From positions 1 to 64,000 of the forward strand of contig CAJTWA010000014.1 in assembly GCA_910580195.1 (NCBI GenBank): DNA of 64,000 nt, in the 5' to 3' direction. Shown here piece by piece: positions 15,699 to 25,403 of the stretch (position 1 is the stretch's first letter; every line of letters begins with the position of its first letter). The notes beneath the pieces were generated by a model that did not search any database, was not told the origin of the DNA, and saw nothing but the letters and a program-made list of their open reading frames with translations. The DNA is from an uncultured Lachnospiraceae bacterium (GTDB taxonomy: Bacteria; Bacillota; Clostridia; Lachnospirales; Lachnospiraceae). A program made the translations under genes and the position numbers.

Positions 15699-17291
15699 AT
15701 GCCAATGAAAGAAATCCGAAACCTAACCGCATTACAGCTTGCGGCCAAAATAAAGCAAAAAGAAATCAGCGTAACCGAAGCCGCCAAAGCTGCGCTGGAA
15801 CAAATCCGCGAAACTGAGCCAGCATTAGGCAGCTTCGTAACCGTAGATGAAGCCGGCGCGCTCAAGCAGGCGGAAACCGTCCAGAAAAAAATAAGCAGCG
15901 GGGAACTCGCAAGCCCCCTAGCCGGCGTACCAACAGCCATTAAGGATAACCTCTGCACAGAAGGCTTGCGCACCACATGCGGCTCTAAAATCCTTGGGAA
16001 CTTTGTCCCCACCTATACGGCCGAAGCCGTCCGGAACCTGCAGGAGGCAGGTGCAGTCATCCTCGGCAAAACAAATATGGATGAATTTGCCATGGGCAGC
16101 ACCACGGAAACATCTGCCTTTGGCGCCACCAAAAACCCATGGAATTTATCCCATGTGCCCGGCGGCTCTTCCGGAGGGAGCTGCGCAGCAGTAGCGGCAC
16201 AGGAATGTTTTTATGCATTAGGCTCCGATACCGGCGGTTCCATCCGCCAGCCCAGCGCCTTCTGCGGCGTGACAGGGCTAAAGCCTACTTATGGCACAGT
16301 GTCCCGGTACGGGCTGGTTGCCTATGGGTCTTCCTTAGACCAAATCGGGCCGGTGGCAAAAGACGTGGCAGACTGCGCCGCTATTTTAGAAACCATTGCT
16401 TCTTATGATAAAAAAGATTCCACCTCCCTGAACCGGGCGGATACGGATTTTACGAAAGCCTTAACCGCCGGTGTAACAGGCATGAAAATCGGGATTCCCA
16501 AAGATTACCTCGGGGAAGGGCTAGACGGGGACGTGAAAGCGGCCGTCCTTGCAGCAGCAAAAAAACTGGAAGAACTGGGAGCAATTGTCGAGGAATTTGA
16601 CTTAAGCCTTGTGGAGTACGCCATCCCAGCTTATTATGTGGTTGCCTGCGCAGAAGCAAGCTCCAACCTCGCCCGGTTTGACGGGGTAAAATACGGATAC
16701 CGTGCAGGGGGCTGTGAAGGGCTCCACCAGATGTATAAGAAATCCCGTTCCGAGGGCTTTGGCCCGGAAGTAAAACGGCGGATTATGCTGGGATCTTTCG
16801 TGTTAAGCTCCGGCTACTATGACGCCTATTACTTAAAAGCGCTGCGCACCAAAGCATTGATTAAGAAGGCCTTTGACCAAGCCTTTGCAGCATACGATGT
16901 AATTTTAGGCCCCGCCGCCCCCACCACCGCGCCGGAACTGGGGAAAAGCCTAAGCGACCCATTGAAAATGTATTTGGGGGACATCTACACCGTTGCCGTA
17001 AACCTTGCAGGCTTGCCCGCCATGACGCTGCCCTGCGGGCTGGATAAGAAAGGCCTGCCCATTGGCTTGCAGCTCATTGGGGACTGTTTTCAGGAAAAAA
17101 AGATTTTGCAGGCGGCCTATGCCTATGAACAGGCAAGGGAGTGGGGCTTAAGCCCCGTAGCAGAGCATGGGGCAGAAGGAATTCATCAAGGAAAAGGCCT
17201 GCTGGGCAGGGCAGGATTTTCTAAGCAGATAGAGGAGCAGGAAAAGAAAGAGATGGAAAGTTTGCAGAAGGAACGGGAGGTAAACGCATGA
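15699..17291 (+). CDS. gatA: glutamyl/aspartyl-tRNA amidotransferase subunit A
   Basis: Amidase subunit that releases ammonia from glutamine for the tRNA-bound Glu or Asp. The Ser-cisSer-Lys triad is visible: K in VPTAIKDN (about residue 79), cis-Ser in GGSSGGSC (about 154) and nucleophile Ser in GSDTGGSIRQPS (about 178). At 530 residues it is longer than the usual 480-490; the extra length is a charged, coiled C-terminal tail (KQIEEQEKKEMESLQKE). Its stop overlaps the gatB start as ATGA. Confidence 0.95.
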   Translation: MPMKEIRNLTALQLAAKIKQKEISVTEAAKAALEQIRETEPALGSFVTVDEAGALKQAETVQKKISSGELASPLAGVPTAIKDNLCTEGLRTTCGSKILGNFVPTYTAEAVRNLQEAGAVILGKTNMDEFAMGSTTETSAFGATKNPWNLSHVPGGSSGGSCAAVAAQECFYALGSDTGGSIRQPSAFCGVTGLKPTYGTVSRYGLVAYGSSLDQIGPVAKDVADCAAILETIASYDKKDSTSLNRADTDFTKALTAGVTGMKIGIPKDYLGEGLDGDVKAAVLAAAKKLEELGAIVEEFDLSLVEYAIPAYYVVACAEASSNLARFDGVKYGYRAGGCEGLHQMYKKSRSEGFGPEVKRRIMLGSFVLSSGYYDAYYLKALRTKALIKKAFDQAFAAYDVILGPAAPTTAPELGKSLSDPLKMYLGDIYTVAVNLAGLPAMTLPCGLDKKGLPIGLQLIGDCFQEKKILQAAYAYEQAREWGLSPVAEHGAEGIHQGKGLLGRAGFSKQIEEQEKKEMESLQKEREVNA

Positions 17292-18718
17292 GCAAAGAAT
17301 ATGAAACCGTCATAGGGCTGGAAGTCCATGTGGAGTTGGCGACAAAAACAAAGATTTTCTGCGGCTGCCCCACCGCTTTCGGGGGCGCGCCCAACACCCA
17401 CACCTGCCCAGTGTGTACCGGGATGCCCGGTTCCCTCCCGGTGCTCAACAAGCAGGTGGTGGAATATGCCATGGCGGTAGGCCTTGCCACAAACTGTACC
17501 ATTACCCAGTACTGCAAATTTGACCGGAAAAATTATTTTTACCCGGATAACCCCCAGAACTACCAGATTTCCCAGCTATACCTGCCCATTTGCAGGGACG
17601 GGGGCGTGGAAATCGAAACGCCTGCCGGGAAAAAGACCATAGGCATCCATGAAATCCATATGGAGGAGGACGCCGGGAAATTAATCCATGACGAATGGGG
17701 GGACTGTTCCCTTGTGGATTACAACCGTTCCGGCGTGCCCCTGATAGAGATTGTGTCCGAGCCGGATATGCGCTCCGTCGAGGAAGTCATTTCCTATTTA
17801 GAAAAGCTTCGTATGATAATCCAGTACCTTGGGGCTTCCGATTGCAAATTGAACGAAGGCTCCATGCGGGCAGACGTGAACCTTTCCGTGCGGGAGGCTG
17901 GCGCAGTGCAGTTCGGCACCCGGACGGAAATGAAAAACCTAAACTCCTTTAAGGCCATTGCAAGGGCAATTGAGCATGAGAAAAACCGCCAGGTTGATTT
18001 GCTTATGGAAGGAAAAAAGGTGGTTCAGGAAACCAGAAGGTGGGACGACGCCAAGGAATATTCCTATGCCATGCGCAGCAAGGAAGACGCCCAAGACTAC
18101 CGTTATTTCCCAGAGCCGGATTTAGTCCCCCTTGTGATCAGCGACGCGTGGATTGCCGAAGTAAAAGCCCGCCAGCCGGAACTGCGCACCGAGAAAATGG
18201 CAAGGTACAAGCAGGAATACGGATTGCCGGATTACGATACAGAAATTATCACAGGCTCGAAGCATTTGGCGGATCTGTTTGAAGCAGCCGCAAGGCTTTG
18301 CGGGAAACCAAAGAAGGTAAGCAACTGGCTGATGGGGGAAACCATGCGGCTGTTAAAAGAAGAGGAGATGGAGCCGGAAGAACTTAAATTTTCCCCGGAA
18401 CACTTGGCGAAGCTGGTGGACCTTACCGAAGCAGGGAGCATTAACAGCACGGTAGCAAAAGAGGTATTTGAAAAAATGTTCCATGAGGATATTGACCCAG
18501 ATGCTTATGTGGAGGAACATGGCCTAAAAACTGTCAATGACGAAGGGGCGCTGCGGGCTGCCATCGCACAGGTGATAGAGGAAAATCCGCAGTCCGTGGC
18601 GGATTACCGGAATGGGAAGGAAAAAGCCATTGGGTTTTTGGTAGGGCAGACGATGAAAGCCATGAAAGGGAAAGCAAATCCCGGGCTGGTGAACCAGATT
18701 TTGAAGGAATTGCTGTAG
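17288..18718 (+). CDS. gatB: glutamyl/aspartyl-tRNA amidotransferase subunit B
   Basis: Kinase/transamidase subunit that activates Glu-tRNA-Gln or Asp-tRNA-Asn and accepts ammonia from GatA. The 476-residue protein opens with YETVIGLEVHVELATKTK, has the zinc-type cysteines CGCP and CPVCTGMPG, and the family motif KFDRKNYFYPDNPQNYQISQ. The C-terminal YqeY-like tail (IGFLVGQTMKAMKGKANP) binds tRNA. It is translationally coupled to gatA and is the last gene of the operon. Confidence 0.96.
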   Translation: MSKEYETVIGLEVHVELATKTKIFCGCPTAFGGAPNTHTCPVCTGMPGSLPVLNKQVVEYAMAVGLATNCTITQYCKFDRKNYFYPDNPQNYQISQLYLPICRDGGVEIETPAGKKTIGIHEIHMEEDAGKLIHDEWGDCSLVDYNRSGVPLIEIVSEPDMRSVEEVISYLEKLRMIIQYLGASDCKLNEGSMRADVNLSVREAGAVQFGTRTEMKNLNSFKAIARAIEHEKNRQVDLLMEGKKVVQETRRWDDAKEYSYAMRSKEDAQDYRYFPEPDLVPLVISDAWIAEVKARQPELRTEKMARYKQEYGLPDYDTEIITGSKHLADLFEAAARLCGKPKKVSNWLMGETMRLLKEEEMEPEELKFSPEHLAKLVDLTEAGSINSTVAKEVFEKMFHEDIDPDAYVEEHGLKTVNDEGALRAAIAQVIEENPQSVADYRNGKEKAIGFLVGQTMKAMKGKANPGLVNQILKELL

Positions 18719-18757
18719 CAATGCAGTGAATCAAGTAGAGGGGCTTTGGGAGCGGAC

Positions 18758-18827
18758 GGCAATTTGAGCCAGCCCGGTTCCTACGCAGATTGGGCAGCGT
18801 TCTGGCGAAGGGCTGGCTCAAATTGCC
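18758..18827 (+). repeat. palindromic repeat family A, short copy 2
   Basis: Arms of 18 bases at 18758-18775 and 18810-18827 pair perfectly; the core CTACGCAGATTGGGCAGCG resembles the longer copies. The inner stem module of the long copies is absent. Confidence 0.85.
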
Positions 18828-18882
18828 TGTGTACAGAAAATAAAAATTTGCAGTGGTAACATTACGGATTGCCGTTGGTTTA

Positions 18883-19440
18883 TCAATGTAAAAGTTTGGT
18901 TAATTGGGAAAAGTTAATTTGTAAATCCCCGAAAAGATTCGCTGTTACAGTATCTTGGAAGGAGTATGCTTTCGGTTTGAAATTTTCCTGCGCAAGATAG
19001 TAGACAAATATTGTTTCGCTTCGGGGGTCTACAATCCAGTATTCTTTTACCCCAGCGTCTGCATAAAGGTATAGCTTGCGGATATAGTCGTTGCTGGGAT
19101 TGCCAGGGGAAACAATTTCAATGATCCAGTCTGGCGCGCCGGTGCATCCTTGGTCGGTGAGTTTGCTATGGTTACAGATTACGGTGATGTCCGGTTCAAC
19201 GATAGTGTGCTTATCAGGATGCAATTTGACGGCGAATGGGGCAGGATAGATCCGGCAGTCCCCGCCTTTGGAACGTACGTAGATGTTTAGTTCCGTGTTT
19301 AGGAAATTCAGGATTTCCTGATGGGCGCGGCTGGGTGCAGCCTGATAATAGAGCTGTCCTTCTATCAGTTCTGCCCGGGTATTTTCAGGCAGGCTGTAAT
19401 AATCGTATTCTGTATAGGTCCTGGCTTGGGGCAATGCCAT
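18883..19440 (-). CDS. Uma2 family (DUF820) putative endonuclease
   Basis: A 185-residue protein of the Uma2/DUF820 group with a PD-(D/E)XK-like nuclease fold. Diagnostic parts are ELIEGQLYYQAAPSRAHQ, the VEPDITVI motif, GAPDWIIEIVSP and VKEYWIVDP. ATG at 19440 (MALPQAR) has AAAGGAAG seven bases upstream; the frame is open further upstream without support. Uma2 genes occur in many dispersed copies; a second member lies at 44235-44780. The biological role is unknown. Confidence 0.88.
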   Translation of the reverse strand: MALPQARTYTEYDYYSLPENTRAELIEGQLYYQAAPSRAHQEILNFLNTELNIYVRSKGGDCRIYPAPFAVKLHPDKHTIVEPDITVICNHSKLTDQGCTGAPDWIIEIVSPGNPSNDYIRKLYLYADAGVKEYWIVDPRSETIFVYYLAQENFKPKAYSFQDTVTANLFGDLQINFSQLTKLLH

Positions 19441-19537
19441 GGCAACACTTCCTTTCTTGGCAGTTTCCAGATGCATTTTTCTGGGGATAAGCGGATTGTT
19501 TCTGTTATTATATCACGTTTTTGGCAATGATACAAAC

Positions 19538-20866
19538 TTAACGCCCCACTGCCTTCCGGTAAATCAAGAGGGAGCATCCCGCCGTTACAAATTCCGAAAA
19601 GCAGAACGCGCCCCACACCCCGTTTGCCCCCGCAAACCTGCTGAAGCAGAAAGCTGCCGGAATAATCACCACCACATACCGGAGCAGTGAAACCATAAGG
19701 GCCGGCGTCCCCTTCCCAAGCCCTTCCAACGCTCCGGAGCTGGTAACGGAAACAGCAGACACAAGGAACCCAAGGCTGATAATATGCAGCGCAGAAACCC
19801 CGATTTCTATGGTTTCCGGGTTGGAAGTAAACAGGCTAAACAGCTGCCCCGGGATTGCCCAAGAGAGCAAGGTGCCCACCAGCATGACGCCTGCAATCAA
19901 GCCAAGGGAGGTACGGTAAATTTCCCGGACGCGCCCCGTTTCCCCGGCTCCGTAATTGTAGCCCATCAAAGGCCGGATGCCTTGGATAATCCCATTGGCA
20001 GTCAGGTATATGAAAGTCTGCAGCTTATAGTAGACCCCAAGCACCAGCACATAAGCCCCGGAAAATGCAGAGAGGATGCCGTTTAACACGGAAATCAGCA
20101 GGGACGGCAGCGCCATGGTAAAGGTAGCGGAAATCCCGATGGAATACATCCGTGCAATGACTTCTTTGTTGGGTTTGCAGGCATCCCGGCTGATTTTTAC
20201 CGGGATGGGGCGGAAAAAGTAAAACAAAAGGTATACCGCCAATGAAAAGCACTGCCCAATCCCGGTAGCATAAGCCGCGCCTGCAATCCCCATGGCAGGG
20301 AACGGCCCGATGCCGAAAATCATCAGCGGGTCTAAAATAATATTGGCGACAAACCCGCACATCATGCAGAACATAGAAACCTGCATCCTGCCCACGGATT
20401 GGAAAATTTTCTCAAAGGAAAGCCCCAGCGTGATGAAAACGGCAAAAAGGAAAGCCCTGTTTGCGTAAGACAGCGCAAGGTTTACCACGGTTTCATCTGA
20501 AGAAAACATCTTTAAAAATGCAGGCATCCCTGCAATGGATAAAACGGTCAGGGCAATGCCGTGGAGAAAATTGAGGAGCGTCCCTTGGGTAGCTGCTTCA
20601 TTTGCCTGCTGCTGTTTCCCTGCGCCGAGGTAAAAAGCGGCGCAGGCATTGATGCCGATCGCAAAGCCGATGGCGATTGCATTGATGAGGTTCTGTACCG
20701 GGTACACAAGGGACAGCGCCGTCATGGCGTCTTCGCTCAGCTTTGCCACAAAGTAGCTGTCCACAATGTTGTACAAGGAATTTACCGCCATGGAAATTAC
20801 CATGGGGAGCGACATGGACAGCACCAGCGGAAGTATTTTTCGTTCTTTCATAAATGTCTGGTCCAT
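19538..20866 (-). CDS. MATE family efflux transporter
   Basis: A 442-residue inner-membrane antiporter with about 12 membrane helices, expected to export cationic drugs or metabolites using a Na+ or H+ gradient. Family features are LSMSLPMVISMAVNSLYNIVDSYFVA near the N-terminus and a second repeat half after about residue 230. ATG at 20866 has AGGAGG upstream. No regulator is adjacent. In the 20867-21217 gap I see only a bidirectional hairpin terminator. Confidence 0.93.
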   Translation of the reverse strand: MDQTFMKERKILPLVLSMSLPMVISMAVNSLYNIVDSYFVAKLSEDAMTALSLVYPVQNLINAIAIGFAIGINACAAFYLGAGKQQQANEAATQGTLLNFLHGIALTVLSIAGMPAFLKMFSSDETVVNLALSYANRAFLFAVFITLGLSFEKIFQSVGRMQVSMFCMMCGFVANIILDPLMIFGIGPFPAMGIAGAAYATGIGQCFSLAVYLLFYFFRPIPVKISRDACKPNKEVIARMYSIGISATFTMALPSLLISVLNGILSAFSGAYVLVLGVYYKLQTFIYLTANGIIQGIRPLMGYNYGAGETGRVREIYRTSLGLIAGVMLVGTLLSWAIPGQLFSLFTSNPETIEIGVSALHIISLGFLVSAVSVTSSGALEGLGKGTPALMVSLLRYVVVIIPAAFCFSRFAGANGVWGAFCFSEFVTAGCSLLIYRKAVGR

Positions 20867-21067
20867 AAAAATCCTCCTTTTGTAAAATAGAATGGTACTA
20901 TGATTTTCAATAAAATATGCTTGCCATAGGAAAATGGGAGTACATTTATCATGGCCCGCTGCAGTACAATAAAACGCCGGCAGGACTGATGGCAAAACAG
21001 CAAGCCATTTGGGCTGTGGGAATTTTATTGGCCTTTTGGCGCCCCATTTTTCCTACGGCACAAAAAA

Positions 21068-21101
21068 AGCCACACAACTACGGCTGTAATTGTGTGGCGA
21101 A
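21068..21101. terminator. bidirectional terminator
   Basis: GCCACACAA and TTGTGTGGC pair and are flanked by A7 on the left and A6 after, so it works best for leftward transcription from the downstream GNAT gene. Confidence 0.7.
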
Positions 21102-21217
21102 AAAAGATTGCTCTTGAAAAATCCACGCCCAAAAGGGTTTTATGGTGATAGTATGGCATATTTTGGGGGAATTGTCAAATAAAAAATGCAGGGAATTAAA
21201 AAAATTTCAGGTACGCC

Positions 21218-21730
21218 CTAGGATTCTGTCTGTATCTCATACCCATATTCATAAAACCTGCATGTTTCGTCAATCACTTCTTCATAAATCCCTTCCGCCA
21301 GCCGGAACCCGCATTTTGCATACAAATGGGCGGCAGGGACATTGATGTCTACCACAAACAGGCGCAGATAGCCCGCGCCCAATGCTTTTGCCATTTCCTT
21401 TGCCTTCCCAAGCATTGCGCGCCCAATCCCTGCTCCGGCATAGCGGGGGTGCACGCCGAGCCGGTCAAGGTACAGGGCCTTCCCACAGGGATCTTCCCAT
21501 GCCACATGGCTTTCCCCGGGATGGGAAGGGCACAGGGCAAATGCAGAGATGATTTCGCCCTGATCCTCCATTAAATAGAGCCGGCGCTGTTCGATGTCTG
21601 CTTTGAAAAATTCACAGGGGTAAATATCGTCCCAGATTGGGAGCTGGTTTTCGTACATATTCTGGATGATTTCCCGGTAAGTATCTTGGATTCTTGTTAA
21701 ATCCTCCATGGCAGCTAAGCGGAATTCCAT
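21218..21730 (-). CDS. GNAT family N-acetyltransferase
   Basis: A 170-residue acetyl-CoA-dependent acetyltransferase. The acetyl-CoA loop is visible as LGVHPRYAGAGIGRAMLGKA (about residues 91-110), with LFVVDINVPAAHLYAKCGF as motif B. The acceptor substrate cannot be deduced. Start is ATG at 21730 with an AGGAGG-like site. Stand-alone gene. Confidence 0.9.
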   Translation of the reverse strand: MEFRLAAMEDLTRIQDTYREIIQNMYENQLPIWDDIYPCEFFKADIEQRRLYLMEDQGEIISAFALCPSHPGESHVAWEDPCGKALYLDRLGVHPRYAGAGIGRAMLGKAKEMAKALGAGYLRLFVVDINVPAAHLYAKCGFRLAEGIYEEVIDETCRFYEYGYEIQTES

Positions 21731-21790
21731 GTGCTGTCCTCCTGTAAAAATGTTGTTATTTCTTTGCTGGGTGTCCCAGCTATTATTCTG

Positions 21791-21853
21791 CCATAATCAC
21801 TCCGTGATAAACTATGGCATGGCAATCCATGCGCACTTCGGCGCGTACCATAG
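21791..21853. repeat. palindromic repeat family E, copy 1
   Basis: Contains CATAATCACTCCGTGATAAACTATGG and the core ATGCGCACTTCGGCGCGTA. It lies upstream of the leftward GNAT gene. Related copies: 25264, 49939, 54364 and 54442. Confidence 0.8.
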
Positions 21854-21872
21854 ATGGATGGGGAGCGCAATC

Positions 21873-22058
21873 CTAGAGCGTGTTTGAAAAATTATTCCCG
21901 CCATCTGCATCCCCCACTTTGCGCGATATTTGCACCTCATTCAGTCAACGTAGCCCGCTACGCCTCCCTCATTCGGCGCAAATCCCCACAGGGCGCCTTT
22001 GGTGTCCCACAAAGTGAGGAATACATCTGTCAGAAAGCATTTTTCAAACACGCTCTAG
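21873..22058 (+). repeat. palindromic repeat family B, copy 2
   Basis: CTAGAGCGTGTTTGAAAA (21873-21890) pairs with the matching right end at 22041-22058. The central loop has TCAACGTAGCCCGCTACGCC. The gap 21731-22260 holds this element and a family E copy, no gene. Confidence 0.88.
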
Positions 22059-22260
22059 GGAGCCTTCCAAATATTATCAGGCGGTATTCTGCTACATTTG
22101 GCCCGAAGCCTTGTATTTTTGGCGGCGTGGGCATATTTGCCTTGCAATGGCATGTATCCGAAGCTATAATAGGGATAGCAAAAATCCAAATATCAAAGGG
22201 ATAGCAAAATTGCAGGAAAGACGTGGCGGAAATTTTGGCATGGAACAGGAGCGTGGGAAA

Positions 22261-22992
22261 ATGAATGGAATATTAGAAGCATTGCATAAGAGGAAATCTG
22301 TCCGGGTATTTACGGAAGAGGAAATCTCCCCAGAGGACCGGGAATCTATTTTACAGGCGGCTCTGCAGGCGCCTTCCGCGGGCTGCCAGCTATTGTATAC
22401 CATCCTCGACATAACGGATCAGGGGAAAAAGGCAAAGCTGGCGGAGCTCTGCGACCACCAGCCCTTCATAGCAAAGGCAAAGCTGGTGCTTGTATTTTTG
22501 GCAGACTGCCGGAAATGGCTTTCCTTTTACCGGGAGGCAGGGCTTAACCCAAGGGAGCCCGGCCCGGGGGACTTGCTGCTTGCGGTGGAGGATGCGGTAA
22601 TCGCGGCGCAGAATTCCGTGACGGCGGCAGAAAGCCTTGGGATTGGCTCCTGTTATATCGGGGACGTCATGGAACATGCCGAGGAGATGAGGGAACTGCT
22701 GTCCCTGCCGGCCTACGTGTACCCTGCCTGCATGTTAGTGTTCGGGCATCCCACGAAGCAGCAGGAGGAGCGCAAGAAGCCGGAGCGGTTTGCCCTTTCC
22801 GACATGGTCTGCGAAAACGCTTATCAGGACAAAACCAGCAGCGGGATACGCGCCATGTTTGATGGGAAAACAGGTGCGGGGAGCTACGAAGCATGGATGG
22901 AAGCATTTTGGAAAAGGAAGTATGAATCGGAATTTTCCAATGAGATGAACCGTTCCATGGAAATATACCTGAAAGATTTCCGGAAAGAATGA
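22261..22992 (+). CDS. nitroreductase family protein
   Basis: A 243-residue FMN-dependent oxidoreductase of the NfsA/FRP-like group. The N-terminus HKRKSVRVFTEEEISPEDRESILQAALQAPSAGCQ is typical, with the FMN-contacting arginines near residues 9-13. The middle LGIGSCYIGD and the tail region (KPERFALSDMV) also fit. ATG at 22261 has GGAG nine bases upstream; ATG at 22240 is in frame but weaker. The physiological substrate is unknown. Confidence 0.87.
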   Translation: MNGILEALHKRKSVRVFTEEEISPEDRESILQAALQAPSAGCQLLYTILDITDQGKKAKLAELCDHQPFIAKAKLVLVFLADCRKWLSFYREAGLNPREPGPGDLLLAVEDAVIAAQNSVTAAESLGIGSCYIGDVMEHAEEMRELLSLPAYVYPACMLVFGHPTKQQEERKKPERFALSDMVCENAYQDKTSSGIRAMFDGKTGAGSYEAWMEAFWKRKYESEFSNEMNRSMEIYLKDFRKE

Positions 22993-23119
22993 AAAAAGGG
23001 ACGGTTGGAAAATGTTTGGCAGTTCTTGGAAGGAGCCAGAGATTTCCCAGAAAGGGTGAAGAAGAAAAGATGGCAGGGGCAGCGGGCAGCCAATGGATGC
23101 AGGTAAGGAGAAACGCCAA

Positions 23120-23581
23120 ATGAAAAAATTTATTACAGGCTTATTGGTAATTGCATGGATGGCATCAATTTTTGCATTTTCAGCGCAGGATGCAACAGAA
23201 TCTTCCCAGACGAGCCAGTCAGTGTCCTACCGGATTGCCAAATGGCAGGACCGCCTGTTTGGGCAGGGGAAAACGGAAGAAGAGCTTTTGCATCAGGCGG
23301 AAGGGATGCAGCTTTTTGTCCGGAAAGGCGCCCATATGGGCGAGTATGCCATGCTTGCAATGCTTTTGGCTGTCCATCTGGGATGCTATCCCATTCCCAA
23401 AAAGAGGGCGCTTCTGCTGGCCCTGCTGCTTGCTGCCTGCTATGCGGCCACGGATGAGTTCCACCAAGTTTTTGTGCCGGGCAGGGCAGGACGGGCAGCA
23501 GATGTCTGCATTGACAGCATTGGGGGCTTGGCTGGCATATTTGCAGTATTTTTATTTTGGAAAAAGAAAAGGGAGATTTGA
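23120..23581 (+). CDS. VanZ family membrane protein
   Basis: A 153-residue VanZ-like protein. It starts with a membrane helix, then FSAQDATESSQTS, then the family core VRKGAHMGEYAMLAMLL and CYAATDEFHQVFVPGRAGRAADVCIDSIGGLAG. VanZ proteins of glycopeptide-resistance clusters give low teicoplanin resistance, but most members, like this one, have no such context. The start at 23120 has AAGGAG nine bases upstream. The chemoreceptor-like gene starts 20 bases after its stop. Confidence 0.9.
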   Translation: MKKFITGLLVIAWMASIFAFSAQDATESSQTSQSVSYRIAKWQDRLFGQGKTEEELLHQAEGMQLFVRKGAHMGEYAMLAMLLAVHLGCYPIPKKRALLLALLLAACYAATDEFHQVFVPGRAGRAADVCIDSIGGLAGIFAVFLFWKKKREI

Positions 23582-23601
23582 ACAGGGAGGAAAATGAGTC
23601 A

Positions 23602-25104
23602 ATGAACCAGGAAAAGAAAGAGTACAACAGGGAGAAATCGGCGAACCAATTTGTCCTTATCATTATGACCATAATCGACACTTTTTTATTTACAGGTTAT
23701 ATCAAGGATTACCAGCAGGGGAATATCGGCTTTGGGTTTATGCTGTCCGTAATTCTTGCAGTGCTCGTTTCCCTCGGGGTTTCTTATGCAGTATTTTTCA
23801 GGAAAAAGGATACGGAAAAGTTCAAGTATGTGTCCGTGGCCGGGTATATGGCAGTGTATGCCCTTGCAGTGTTCGGCGCACAGAATGATTTGGTATTTGT
23901 CATGGTGTTCCCGCTGACCGTGATTTTCATTTTATACTATAATTATAGGGTGATTTTGGGGATTTCCGTAGTATTTGGAGCCATCAATGCGGCTGATTTG
24001 GTGTATGCAGTTGCCATCCTAAAGCACATGCATTCCGGGAAGGCATGGGATTTGGCCTCTATTCTGCTGCAGTGCGCCTCTGTGACGGTGTACCTTGCCG
24101 TGCTTTGCGGGACAACGAAGCTGTCCAATAAAAATAATGACCTGCGGATTGCAAGCCTGAATGAAGAAAAGGAAAAAAGCGCAGGGCTCCTTAGGGATGT
24201 GCTGGAGGTGGTTTCCGTTGTCCGCCAGAATTCTGCGGAGGCGGAGGGATATATCCAGGTTTTAGGGCAGAACATTGCGTCAGCCTCGTCAGCCTTGGGG
24301 GATATTTCCGTAGGGAACAGCAACAATACGGAAAATATTGGGAAACAGACCCTAATGACCGGGAATATCCAAAATATGATTATGGAAACCAAGGAAAAGT
24401 CAGATGAAATGTTAGAGCTGTCCAAACAGTCGGCAAAAGCAGTCAGGGAAGGGCAGAGCTTTGCAGAAAGCCTGCAGGACCAGTCAGAAAAGACAAGGGA
24501 GGCCAATGGGCAGGTAGCGGATTCCGTTGCCAGCCTGATTAAAAATGCGAAAGCCGTGGAAGAGATTACGGGGCAGATTTTCTCCATTTCCAGCCAGACA
24601 AACCTGCTGGCCTTGAACGCATCCATAGAAAGCGCCCGGGCAGGGGAGGCAGGCAGGGGCTTTGCCGTGGTAGCTGATGAAATCCGGGCATTGGCTGATG
24701 AAACCCGCAAGCTCACGGAAATGATACAGAGCATCGTAACGGAATTAGGGCAGAATGCAGGGACGGCTAAGGCCACTGTGGACAATGTGCTGGAGGTTGC
24801 CCATGAGGAGCGCAAGCTGATCCGCAGCACGATGCAGCAGTTTTCCAGCATTGGGGAGAAAATGGACGCGCTGAATGGGGATGTGCAGGAAATTTATGGG
24901 AAGATTGAGGAAATCCTTACATCCAACCAGGCCATTGTGGACAGCATCAACCAGATTTCTGCTGTCAGCCAGGAAGTATTTGCAAGCACCCAGCAGGCGG
25001 TGGAGCTTGGGGAGGATACAGACCGGCAGGCACAGCAGGTGCGGGAATGTATGGAAGAGCTAAAGCGGACGGTGGATTCCGTGGACAAGTATGCGGCAGG
25101 GTAA
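23602..25104 (+). CDS. membrane methyl-accepting chemotaxis-type protein
   Basis: A 500-residue signal transducer. About six hydrophobic segments span residues 15-190, with no large outside ligand domain. A long coiled-coil follows. The signalling hairpin is conserved (about residues 345-390: SISSQTNLLALNASIESARAGEAGRGFAVVADEIRALAD, given here in part as SARAGEAGRGFAVVADEIR). Methylation-helix sequence is less clear. ATG 23602 follows GGGAGG. No other chemotaxis genes are nearby, so it may act on a distant Che system. Confidence 0.9.
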   Translation: MNQEKKEYNREKSANQFVLIIMTIIDTFLFTGYIKDYQQGNIGFGFMLSVILAVLVSLGVSYAVFFRKKDTEKFKYVSVAGYMAVYALAVFGAQNDLVFVMVFPLTVIFILYYNYRVILGISVVFGAINAADLVYAVAILKHMHSGKAWDLASILLQCASVTVYLAVLCGTTKLSNKNNDLRIASLNEEKEKSAGLLRDVLEVVSVVRQNSAEAEGYIQVLGQNIASASSALGDISVGNSNNTENIGKQTLMTGNIQNMIMETKEKSDEMLELSKQSAKAVREGQSFAESLQDQSEKTREANGQVADSVASLIKNAKAVEEITGQIFSISSQTNLLALNASIESARAGEAGRGFAVVADEIRALADETRKLTEMIQSIVTELGQNAGTAKATVDNVLEVAHEERKLIRSTMQQFSSIGEKMDALNGDVQEIYGKIEEILTSNQAIVDSINQISAVSQEVFASTQQAVELGEDTDRQAQQVRECMEELKRTVDSVDKYAAG

Positions 25105-25263
25105 GGGATTGCCATGTGAAGCAGGAAAAATTGCGGAGGGAAACAGGAAGGTTTTGGAAAAGGGCTGGCCCTCTGCCAGAGGCAAGGCGGAAAAGTTTTC
25201 AATTTTACATTTTCCTTACATTTCCCTGCATATTTTTCCAGGCATTTCTGGTACAATAGCAAC

Positions 25264-25337
25264 AGCTATGATACGCGCCGGAGTGCGCATAGATTGCCAT
25301 ACCATAGTTTATCATGGAGTGGTTATGGTATCATAGC
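25264..25337. repeat. palindromic repeat family E, copy 2 (reverse orientation)
   Basis: TATGATACGCGCCGGAGTGC and TACCATAGTTTATCATGGAG are the reverse-strand versions of the family E core. It sits in the 299-base spacer before the response regulator gene, where it could carry its promoter. Confidence 0.8.
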
Positions 25338-25403
25338 GAAAGGTTTAACATTCCCGAAAACATACGGACAGCACGCAATGACAGAAGAAAAGGACAACAG
25401 GCC

